Program-made: the position numbers and the translations under genes
The notes under the pieces: model-generated
The model's input: the letters and a program-made list of their open reading frames with translations, nothing else
What the model was told of the DNA's origin: nothing
The model's database searches: none
In this document: positions 1 through 5,083 of the stretch, in pieces
Layout of the letters: every line of letters begins with the position of its first letter
Numbering within the stretch: position 1 is the first letter of the stretch
Assembly (NCBI GenBank): GCA_023442465.1
Contig: JAEZZQ010000019.1
Span: 1-5,083, forward strand
Origin: Bacillota bacterium
Lineage (GTDB): Bacteria; Bacillota; Clostridia; Lachnospirales; Lachnospiraceae
DNA: 5,083 nucleotides
Direction of reading: 5' to 3'

Positions 1-516
1 CCCCCAAATTGAAAATCCGAGGAAAACAAACTGTAGAGTGAACATCCCGAACACTTTTGCATGCCATAAAAAAATAGCAAATAAAATATCACCAATAATC
101 CAAAAATACCAGCAGCTTGTCATTTCCTTTGCAGTTAATAAGTTAGCAACTATTAATAATAATACTGCCATAGTCTCAATTATGTTATATACGCTATTGA
201 ATGATGTATTCCAAATGGCAATTGAAAATATTGCCAGTGATAATGCTAACCCTGCAATATCTAAATAGACTGAAATCTGTTTTTTACTTTTCATCTGTTT
301 CCATCTCAATATTCCATATAGTGAAAATAGCATATAAGATATTTGAAGAGCAGAAGAAATATATAATGACTTACTCAAAAACATAACTAACCATAGCGTA
401 TTACATATAATTCCAGAATACCAATACCATATGCTTTTTTTAAGCATACAATATACAGAAAAAATTGAAATAATCGTACCACTTAAATCAAAAATTGACA
501 ATCCGTAAAAACTCAT
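1..516 (-). CDS. PnuC-like nicotinamide nucleoside/mononucleotide transporter family protein (3' end cut by window)
   Basis: This is a 172-codon open frame from ATG at 516-514 to the left edge with no stop, so the C-terminus is missing. The start is supported by AAGGAAGG at 531-524, six to eight bases upstream. The protein begins MSFYGLSIFDLSGT and is very hydrophobic. It shows PnuC-like landmarks: W-Y-W-Y-S-G-I-I-C-N-T-L-W at about residues 30-42, LQ-ISYMLFSLYGILRW at about 57-72, AN-LLTAKEM then W-YFWIIGD at about 129-148, and a final aromatic-rich helix ending in FSIWG at the edge. PnuC proteins are inner-membrane facilitators that bring nicotinamide riboside or related vitamins into the cell. 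The family call rests on motif spacing recognised by eye. The substrate is uncertain, because PnuC relatives also carry thiamine, riboflavin or deoxynucleosides. I see no confident minus-strand promoter or riboswitch upstream, and no neighbouring vitamin gene. Confidence 0.72.
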   Translation of the reverse strand, partial: MSFYGLSIFDLSGTIISIFSVYCMLKKSIWYWYSGIICNTLWLVMFLSKSLYISSALQISYMLFSLYGILRWKQMKSKKQISVYLDIAGLALSLAIFSIAIWNTSFNSVYNIIETMAVLLLIVANLLTAKEMTSCWYFWIIGDILFAIFLWHAKVFGMFTLQFVFLGFSIWG

Positions 517-637
517 ACTAAATCCTTCCTTCTCAATTAATTAGTTCAAAATATAACCCTAACCACAAATGCATAAGCTTAAATAAAATGTTTCAAATAC
601 TTATTGATTTAGCCCTGTCCCCCCTTGTATCAAATGA

Positions 638-666
638 TTTACATTTGCGCCTTAGTATCTTATACT
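638..666 (+). promoter_or_regulatory. Sigma-A type promoter of the truncated hxlR-like gene
   Basis: TTTACA at 638-643 (five of six matches to TTGACA) is followed by a 17-base spacer and TATACT at 661-666 (five of six matches to TATAAT). It points toward the HxlR-like start at 748 and leaves a leader of about 75 nt. Spacing and direction fit a vegetative promoter. Its survival beside a broken gene is inferred from the hexamers alone. Confidence 0.5.
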
Positions 667-691
667 ATTACTATAGAATTATATAAGTTAA

Positions 692-739
692 TGGAAAGTA
701 CGCACTTTTTTGTAAAGTACTACCTTGATGGAAAGTAGG
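692..739 (+). promoter_or_regulatory. Candidate HxlR-type operator in the leader: repeated TGGAAAGTA and AGTAC...GTACT dyad
   Basis: TGGAAAGTA occurs at 692-700 and 729-737, and a third time inside the remnant's codons at 776-784. AGTAC at 697-701 and GTACT at 717-721 form a dyad around a T-rich centre. HxlR/DUF24 regulators typically repress their own promoters through dyads carrying AGTA/TACT-like half sites, and the position downstream of the -10 fits repression. Assignment as operator is inference from position and symmetry. Confidence 0.35.
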
Positions 740-747
740 GATACATT

Positions 748-822
748 ATGGACGATAAAAAATTCATTTGTCCAGTGGAAAGTATCCTCTCCCGTCAAAA
801 CTTTAACTTATTTCACCAATAG
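748..822 (+). pseudogene. N-terminal remnant of an HxlR-family (winged-helix) transcriptional regulator
   Basis: ATG at 748 follows AGGGA (737-741) at a normal distance of six bases. It opens a 24-codon frame beginning MDDKKFICPVESILS. HxlR regulators characteristically start with a short lead and then CPVE followed by a hydrophobic helix and a conserved GGKWK-type segment. The conserved cysteine of that CPVE motif is the redox-sensing residue in several members. Here the match stops after about 15 codons: the next residues (RQNFNLFHQ) do not fit, and a TAG closes the frame at 820-822. The full family length is about 100-130 residues, so nearly the whole DNA-binding domain is missing. The breakpoint falls near 790, where base composition and apparent coding identity change, so an insertion or deletion is the likely cause. 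This is the only plus-strand coding signal in the window. A chance 24-codon ORF cannot be excluded, but motif, ribosome site and promoter agree. Confidence 0.55.
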
Positions 823-975
823 CCATACTTCTTGAAATTTCAACATTTTAAGTTCTGCAACAGGATTACGGTCTCTACATGCCTTGTTGCTGTAATTCTG
901 ATGACCGTGGTGTCTGGTACCCCCTTGGCGGCAGGGCATCCGAAACTGACGTTCAAGGGAACATAACGACTTCAT
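795..975. other. Unassigned segment with inverted repeats, possible mobile-element remnant
   Basis: Between the hxlR breakpoint and the membrane-protein gene, roughly 850-965 is noticeably richer in G+C than its surroundings. It contains several dyads: GCAACA 857-862 with TGTTGC 885-890, ACGGTC 868-873 with GACCGT 903-908, and the palindrome GGTACC at 916-921. A minus-strand frame of 55 codons (ATG at 975-973, TAA at 810-808) is open through it and rich in Arg, His and Lys, but it has no ribosome site and matches no family I recognise. The abrupt join to the broken hxlR gene suggests the end of an inserted element or a structured RNA. I cannot name the element. Confidence 0.3.
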
Positions 976-1007
976 TTAATATTAAAATAATAAAGATCAG
1001 ATAGAAA

Positions 1008-1667
1008 CTACAATATTCCCCAGAATAAATTGATTTGAGCAGTAACTAAGTAAAGAAGTAATCCCATGGTAATCACCTTCATTATTTGTTTTGGAGACTG
1101 ATATAAAACAAAAACCGTAGCTATCCAAAGTAATAATTCCAAAATACTTCTAATAGAAAAATACCATAATCCAAATGCAAAAGCCTGTCTTGAAATAAAC
1201 ATAATGATTATGGATGAAATAGAAATAGCAATTATGCCTTTCCCCTTTGCATACCAACATATAAAAGCCATTAATGGTGAAATAACAGTCATAATAATCC
1301 AAATCATCGTATACGATTTGGGAAAAAAACCAGCTATCATAACGGTATATAAATAATAACTGCCTATCAAGCCTACAAAAAACAAAAATATATTTATGCC
1401 AGATCTAACTGGCGATTTACTATTCACAGATATTAGCACCGCCAGGAAAATCCAAACTCCCATACGAGAAAGGAAATTTCTTAAATCCAACACTTCAAGG
1501 AAATACGGTAATGAATTACTAGCGGTTTCATCAAATATTTTGGAAATTACGCCTAAAATAACTCCTATGACAAATATTAAAGTTGAATATACAAGTTTTC
1601 TTGATAGCGATATGTTTATAGGCCTTCGAATTTTATTCAAAAAATCTATCATTGGTTTATCCAGCAA
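1008..1667 (-). CDS. Polytopic membrane protein of unknown function
   Basis: The product is about 219 residues, mostly hydrophobic, with six to seven predicted membrane helices. Counted from the TTG start they lie near residues 26-46, 66-83, 92-115, 119-139, 143-162, 175-191 and 195-217. Short charged loops separate them (for example NSKSPVRSG and YAKGKG). There is no cleavable signal peptide; the N-terminus LDKPMIDFLNKIRRP is basic and probably cytoplasmic. I recognise no catalytic or transport motif, so no function is assigned. The start is ambiguous. TTG at 1667 is preferred because AAAGGAG lies 11 bases upstream. ATG at 1652 (214 residues) lacks a ribosome site, and TTG at 1703 (231 residues) lies deep in the methyltransferase relic. 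The frame overlaps the end of that relic (stop at 1659-1657) by a few bases, so translation may once have been coupled. No clear terminator follows the TAG at 1010-1008. Confidence 0.7.
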   Translation of the reverse strand: MLDKPMIDFLNKIRRPINISLSRKLVYSTLIFVIGVILGVISKIFDETASNSLPYFLEVLDLRNFLSRMGVWIFLAVLISVNSKSPVRSGINIFLFFVGLIGSYYLYTVMIAGFFPKSYTMIWIIMTVISPLMAFICWYAKGKGIIAISISSIIIMFISRQAFAFGLWYFSIRSILELLLWIATVFVLYQSPKQIMKVITMGLLLYLVTAQINLFWGIL

Positions 1668-2066
1668 TTTTATTCTCACTCCTTTTTCTGAGTATAATCG
1701 CAATAAAGTTTAGATATTTTCCGCCACCGGCTTCCATTGCCCTGCGGTCGCCAATGGCATATTCATTATCCTGCTTCAGCCAGTCAGCCCAAACTTCATC
1801 ATTGCTTTCCATCTCATGAACAGAAGTGACCTCCGCGTCACAGCTCACCGGATCACTCCAAAGATCAGTAGTATACACGGTAAATCCGTATTCCTTCGCC
1901 AGAAACACACTGGTTAATCCCTGAACGCTTCCAAGATCGCAGATAACCTCACCGTCAGAGATTTTGTGATCAAGCATAATTCTTCTCCCGGTTTGATGGG
2001 ATTCGGGCCCATGATTTTCGCCTATAATTCAGGTGTATTATATTTTTCACTGCGTATGTAATGCAT
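1657..2066 (-). pseudogene. Decayed class I SAM-dependent methyltransferase (nonsense codon, frameshift, large internal deletion)
   Basis: The original start is ATG 2066-2064, with GGGAGG (2080-2075) eight bases upstream. It opens MHYIRSEKYNTPEL and then meets TAG at 2024-2022. The same frame continues AKIMGPNPIKPGEE, a typical lead-in for this methyltransferase group, and at about 1979-1977 one base is missing. The shifted frame then runs LDHKISDGEVICDLGS, QGLTSVFLAKEYGF and TDLWSDP, which is SAM-binding motif I plus the following strand. The motif I loop reads DLGSVQG where a glycine is expected in place of valine. Straight after SDP the sequence jumps to SVHEMESNDEVWADWLK and EYAIGDRRAMEAGGGKYLNF, a C-terminal block. 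About 100-120 residues of the family's usual ~250 are therefore absent, including the middle of the Rossmann fold. The last ~106 codons remain open from 1977, but the product would lack most of the catalytic domain. The G+C content is higher than in the flanking genes, suggesting separate origin. The stop lies inside the start region of the downstream membrane-protein gene. Confidence 0.8.
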
Positions 2067-2299
2067 AGCTTTTTCCTCCCGTTAAAATTTAGAAATTGTC
2101 ATTTTGTAGGTTTGTCATTTTCTCTTGACATACTGGTATTTTGTAATTTCGTATAATGTTCATAATCCTCCATAAAGTGAATTTATCTCAGTTGCTCAAT
2201 ATGTCCGGATTGGATTGCCCAGGGCCCAATAAAGTATGGTACTTCACTGTACCCGAATCTGAAATATCTACAATACTCCTCTGATGTGTCATAAAATTA
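2067..2299. other. Intergenic region with spaced repeats and a possible coding relic
   Basis: No intact gene is present. TTGTCATTTT occurs twice, at 2096-2105 and 2112-2121, with a 16-base period. TGTCA (2113-2117) and TGACA (2126-2130) form an 18-base dyad; both lie just upstream of the methyltransferase relic's ribosome site, where an operator would be expected. A second dyad, GGTAC 2238-2242 with GTACC 2249-2253, lies further up. On the minus strand, 2296-2100 reads through with only one interior stop in two different frames, which hints at former coding DNA, but I cannot identify the family. There is no strong rho-independent terminator after the nitroreductase gene. Confidence 0.35.
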
Positions 2300-3220
2300 C
2301 TAATGAAATGTGATTTTTGCAAATCTCCTTTTTAATGCATGACTATATTTAATGCTGGGATGGCCGAATATAACCATTATTCCACTTTTACTATTCAAAG
2401 GTATCCCATATTTTTCTTTCATTCTTTTTCCAAATAAGTTTAATAGTAGAGGGGGGGTGCCCAACATGCAACTCCCCAGTCCTAAAGTCTGTGCCGTAAT
2501 CATTGCATAAGTTGCAGAGACATATGGGTCAGCAGGGTCGGCATATTGCGATGCATGAAAGAGCATCGCTAATGGAGCAGAATAAGTTAACCAGTTTGTT
2601 CCTTTATTATAATTACTTATAAATGTATCAATAGCAGTTGATGCAAATGTTTTAAGAGAGTCATATGTTTCTTTACCAACAAATGGTCTATATATTTTGA
2701 GCATTATTGGTGAAAATAGCCATTTATTCTTTTTCAATACATTAATTAAGCCTATAGTAAATTCTTCAACCTTTTCTTTATCATCTAACACCATAACTTC
2801 AACATCAGAACTTCCAAGACCATTGGGAGCGGTTGACGCTGCTTCTAATATCTTGTCTATAATTTCACGTTGAATCTTTTGTTCATTATAGTCTCTCACG
2901 CTTCTGCGGGATATCAATAATGACTTTAAACTTTCGTAATCGGCCATGCTTTCATTTTTAGGCAACTCAATAACATCATCCGGCGTCATATCTCTTCCAT
3001 AAACTTTTATTGCATTGTTAGGGCAAACCGCCATACATTGTCCACATGCAATACACCCAAACACCCGATTATGGTCTATCTTAACTATTTTATCTTCAAT
3101 AAATAAAGGTGACCCCTTACATACTTTTGTACAAAGACCGCAGACAGTGCATCTGTCTCTATCTATCTCAACTTCCGCACATTCATAGAATCGGCCAGTC
3201 TTTAATGACACAAATTCCAT
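2300..3220 (-). CDS. Nitroreductase-family protein with N-terminal 2[4Fe-4S] ferredoxin domain
   Basis: The 306-residue protein fuses two domains. Residues about 18-75 are a bacterial ferredoxin with two complete cysteine sets: C24, C27, C30, C34 and C56, C59, C62, C66 (the second ends in CPNNAI; the first ends CKGS, lacking the usual proline). Residues about 96-292 are the nitroreductase fold, with SRRSVRDY at 104-111 (flavin-phosphate-binding arginines), the APNGLGSSD loop at 131-139 and GLGSCMLG at 247-254. In this family, FMN enzymes receive electrons from the iron-sulfur clusters and reduce nitro, quinone or other electrophilic compounds in the cytoplasm of anaerobes. The physiological substrate is unknown. 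The gene follows the methyltransferase gene by 54 nt on the same strand, with no terminator between, so co-transcription is likely. Start choice: the purine run GAGAGGGG abuts ATG 3220, which is too close. GTG at 3211-3209, three codons inside, has better spacing and could be the true start. Confidence 0.92.
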   Translation of the reverse strand: MEFVSLKTGRFYECAEVEIDRDRCTVCGLCTKVCKGSPLFIEDKIVKIDHNRVFGCIACGQCMAVCPNNAIKVYGRDMTPDDVIELPKNESMADYESLKSLLISRRSVRDYNEQKIQREIIDKILEAASTAPNGLGSSDVEVMVLDDKEKVEEFTIGLINVLKKNKWLFSPIMLKIYRPFVGKETYDSLKTFASTAIDTFISNYNKGTNWLTYSAPLAMLFHASQYADPADPYVSATYAMITAQTLGLGSCMLGTPPLLLNLFGKRMKEKYGIPLNSKSGIMVIFGHPSIKYSHALKRRFAKITFH

Positions 3221-3274
3221 CCCCTCTCATATATATCCCTTTTCAATTCTATATTGACTTATTATCCAAAGCTT

Positions 3275-4102
3275 CTACTTTGTAAAAACACCACAAATAG
3301 TTTCTCCTATATCTGAAAACTCCTTCCCAGCAATATCGCCATAAAATTCAAATGCCTTGAAACCTGCGGGCTGAATTTCTGATAACAGTGATTCCTTAGT
3401 AAAAAAATGGTCCCATATATTATAGCAATTTATAGTTTCTTCGGTTATCACAATAGACTGCCTTAATTCTGTATTATCTTTATCATCATATTGATAAACG
3501 GACTCTAAGCAAATATGCGGCTTTTCGCTCCAAAATCCACCCTCTTCATAGTACCATGAACGACTTTCATCTTTTCTCATAAGAGGTGTAAATACATCAA
3601 AAATAAATTTCCCGTTCGGCCTTAATGCTTGATATACTTTTTTCAATAAAATAAGCCTATCAGTGATTGATAACACAGCATAATCACAATATATCAATGT
3701 TATTACATCGAACTGTTCTACATAATCAATTGTCAAGTAGTTTTGGTAATGGTACTCGATATTGCTTTTATTAAATAACGTTTGTTCCTTTGCATAAGCA
3801 ATGGATCGTTTAGAAAAATCCACGCCTGTGACAGAATATCCAGCACTATTAAACCGCTCTGCATATAATCCAGGACCGCAGCCTAAGTCAAGTAAAAACT
3901 TATATTGAGATGATGGTGCAATTTTTGTAATCCAATTTACTGATTTATCGAGAAATTCAGGTTTGCGGGTTGCCGCATCCCAATTTGGATTTAGGTGAGC
4001 TTCCAACATACCTTTAGAGATATGTTCATCATCCCAAAATTTATTGGTGCTTGGAGCATTTAACTGGGGTTTAGTCGTATATTTTTTTAGTTCATTAAAC
4101 AT
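3275..4102 (-). CDS. Class I SAM-dependent methyltransferase
   Basis: This is an intact 275-residue cytoplasmic enzyme. A lead of about 65 residues (with FWDDEHISKGML and HLNPNWDAATR) precedes motif I, LDLGCGPGLYAERF at 71-84, the glycine-rich loop that holds S-adenosylmethionine. VTGVDFSKRSI at 91-101 carries the acidic residue that binds the ribose hydroxyls, FDVITLIYCDY at 131-141 is motif IV, and LRPNGKFIFDVF at 160-171 is the following strand. The C-terminal ~100 residues (WYYEEGGFW, HICLESVYQYDD, then the GFKAFEFYGD strand) resemble small-molecule rather than rRNA methyltransferases, but the acceptor is unknown. ATG 4102 has AAAGGAG eight bases upstream, a strong ribosome site. It is probably the first gene of a two-gene unit with the nitroreductase. 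It belongs to a different subgroup from the decayed methyltransferase at 1657-2066: the lead-in and C-terminal blocks do not match, so this is not a simple duplicate. Confidence 0.9.
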   Translation of the reverse strand: MFNELKKYTTKPQLNAPSTNKFWDDEHISKGMLEAHLNPNWDAATRKPEFLDKSVNWITKIAPSSQYKFLLDLGCGPGLYAERFNSAGYSVTGVDFSKRSIAYAKEQTLFNKSNIEYHYQNYLTIDYVEQFDVITLIYCDYAVLSITDRLILLKKVYQALRPNGKFIFDVFTPLMRKDESRSWYYEEGGFWSEKPHICLESVYQYDDKDNTELRQSIVITEETINCYNIWDHFFTKESLLSEIQPAGFKAFEFYGDIAGKEFSDIGETICGVFTK

Positions 4103-4282
4103 GGCTGCATCTCCTTTACAAATTTGCTTATTTTAAACGATAATATATAGCCTTATCTCTTACCATCAGGGCCACAAGCGGAAGTGTCCAGATTGAATGG
4201 AAAATTTGACCCATTTATCATTTCACTACATTACGCGTTTGTTGTACATTGTAAAATAATGTTCTTAATCCCCAAATCGTAT
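4103..4282. other. Intergenic region with a possible insertion-sequence end
   Basis: This separates the helicase stop from the methyltransferase ribosome site. The stretch around 4163-4213 (GGGCCACAAGCGGAAG, then TGTCCAGATTGAATGG and AAAATTTGACCCA) has the look of the terminal region of IS21-like elements, which carry repeated GTCC/GGAAAA/GACCC words. No transposase remains, so this is at best a scar. TACATTGTA at 4244-4252 is a short palindrome of the kind bound by BlaI/MecI-type repressors, but no such regulator or target gene is visible. A minus-strand -10-like TATTAT lies near 4142-4150 without a convincing -35. Confidence 0.25.
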
Positions 4283-5083
4283 CTATCCCAATAAAGGAGA
4301 TATTTCCTTCGTATATAAAAGTGTCAGCTTATGCATAGCCCGTGTGCAGGCGATATAAAGTAAGCTTCTGTCATATTCCGTAAAATAAGTAGTCTTGTCC
4401 ACGTAAGGGACTATGACCTCATCAAATTCCAATCCCTTTGACATCTGTATGGATGTAATACATATACCGTTTGCAAAGTGGGTGCTTTCCGGCGAAATCA
4501 AATGCACATCATAATTATGCGATAGCTCGACGTAAAGCAATTTTGCGTCATGGTTAGTCTTTGTAATGATCCCAAGAGAGGAATATGCTTTTTGGAAAAA
4601 TCCCTCAATTTCGTTCTTTATACACATAAGCTCGTCACTCTTATTCTGACATTTAATTAGTGCAGGGGTTTCTCCATGACGTTCTATAGCTTCTATCGTT
4701 CCTGTACACTTGATCTGCTTGGCAAAAGAGATAATCTCATAGGTGGAGCGATAGCTTTTTGATAATTCAACGAATTCAACATCATCATATAGTTGCCGCA
4801 TATCGTCTAATGTGTGTAAATGATTGGGGTTGATAAATTGATCGAAATCCCCCAAAATGGTTTTTTTGCATTTGAACAGCAGATTGATTACCGCGTATTG
4901 GATAGGGGTATAATCCTGCATTTCATCAATAACCAAATGTCGAATTATGCTACTCTCCTTTAATCCCTCGTAAGCGGTGTGAAGATAAATAAAAGGAAAA
5001 ACATCAACCCACTCCAAGGTTTTCTTTGCAGGCATGACAAGCATTTCCGGCCTCTCAATATGCTTATAGAATTCCTTATAAAG
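4283..5083 (-). CDS. helD: HelD-like superfamily 1 helicase, C-terminal part (5' end beyond window)
   Basis: The frame is open from the right edge to the stop at 4285-4283, 266 codons. The internal ATG at 5044 is not the start: thirteen in-frame codons (LYKEFYKHIERPE) precede it. Motifs in order, counted from the window edge: Walker B/motif II VIDEMQDYTP at about 51-60, motif III ILGDFDQFINP at 76-86, motif IV SKSYRST at 108-114, motif V SIQMSKGLEFDEVIVP at 211-226, and motif VI LLYIACTRAMHKLTL at 241-255, whose arginine contacts ATP. The Walker A half and the N-terminal coiled coil lie outside the window. DEMQDY, KGLEFDEVIVP and YIACTRAMH together suit HelD, the ATPase that frees stalled or idle RNA polymerase from DNA, better than UvrD or PcrA, which usually carry a 2A/2B arrangement with different wording. 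The full family length is about 680-770 residues. Nothing in the neighbourhood informs its regulation. Confidence 0.85.
   Translation of the reverse strand, partial: LYKEFYKHIERPEMLVMPAKKTLEWVDVFPFIYLHTAYEGLKESSIIRHLVIDEMQDYTPIQYAVINLLFKCKKTILGDFDQFINPNHLHTLDDMRQLYDDVEFVELSKSYRSTYEIISFAKQIKCTGTIEAIERHGETPALIKCQNKSDELMCIKNEIEGFFQKAYSSLGIITKTNHDAKLLYVELSHNYDVHLISPESTHFANGICITSIQMSKGLEFDEVIVPYVDKTTYFTEYDRSLLYIACTRAMHKLTLLYTKEISPLLG

Noticed and set aside
38..386. Two plus-strand ORFs of 76 and 61 codons.
   Set aside because: They lie antisense to the PnuC-like gene, lack ribosome sites, and their translations look like reverse readings of a hydrophobic protein.
808..975. Minus-strand ORF of 55 codons beginning MKSLCSLERQ.
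   Set aside because: It has no ribosome site, unusual basic composition and no recognisable family. I kept it only as part of the unassigned segment.
1396..1713. Plus-strand ORF of 105 codons.
   Set aside because: It is antisense to the membrane-protein gene, whose hydrophobic helices and ribosome site are far more convincing.
2238..2253. GGTAC-N6-GTACC dyad as a regulator site.
   Set aside because: Five-base arms arise by chance, and no promoter elements surround it.
2188..2292. Minus-strand ORF of 34 codons beginning MTHQRSIVDI.
   Set aside because: It has no ribosome site, and a competing frame over the same bases looks at least as protein-like.
4244..4252. TACATTGTA palindrome as a BlaI/MecI operator.
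   Set aside because: The palindrome is short and isolated, with one central base instead of the usual pair of arms. No BlaI/BlaR-type gene or beta-lactamase is visible.
1..5083. CRISPR array, tRNA, rRNA or toxin-antitoxin pair.
   Set aside because: I saw no regularly spaced direct repeats, no tRNA cloverleaf or rRNA signature, and no paired small genes on either strand.

Overview
The window is AT-rich and bacterial. Strong purine-rich ribosome binding sites, clostridial-type protein families (a ferredoxin-nitroreductase fusion, a HelD-type helicase, an HxlR regulator leader) and many TTG/ATG starts point to an anaerobic low-GC Firmicute, probably a member of the Clostridia. Species cannot be fixed from the sequence. 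All genes that look functional lie on the minus strand. Only the small HxlR remnant points the other way.

Layout from left to right: (1) bases 1-516, minus strand, hold a 172-codon open fragment of a PnuC-like membrane transporter. Its start is inside the window and its C-terminus is cut off by the left edge. (2) Bases 517-1007 hold no intact gene. They contain a well-formed plus-strand promoter, a repeat-rich 5' leader and the first ~15 codons of an HxlR-family regulator. Coding then breaks off into a segment of different composition with several inverted repeats (about 795-975), possibly the worn end of a mobile element. (3) Bases 1008-1667, minus, encode a polytopic membrane protein of unknown function. 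(4) Bases 1657-2066, minus, are a heavily decayed SAM-dependent methyltransferase with a nonsense codon, a frameshift and a large internal deletion. (5) Bases 2067-2299 are intergenic, with repeats and perhaps another coding relic. (6) Bases 2300-3220 and 3275-4102, minus, are a [4Fe-4S] ferredoxin-nitroreductase fusion and an intact class I SAM-dependent methyltransferase, 54 nt apart and probably co-transcribed, with the methyltransferase first. (7) Bases 4103-4282 are intergenic, with a stretch resembling an insertion-sequence end. (8) Bases 4283-5083, minus, are the C-terminal part of a HelD-like superfamily 1 helicase that runs off the right edge.

The genes do not form one clear pathway. 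The methyltransferase/nitroreductase pair is the only plausible functional unit. The rest looks like a chromosomal patch where accessory genes have been inserted, deleted and eroded: at least two clear pseudogenes and two or three possible mobile-element or gene relics within about 4 kb. I did not find a convincing new biological system. The most informative observations are the multi-lesion methyltransferase pseudogene, the decapitated hxlR with an apparently intact promoter, and the unexplained structured segment beside it.
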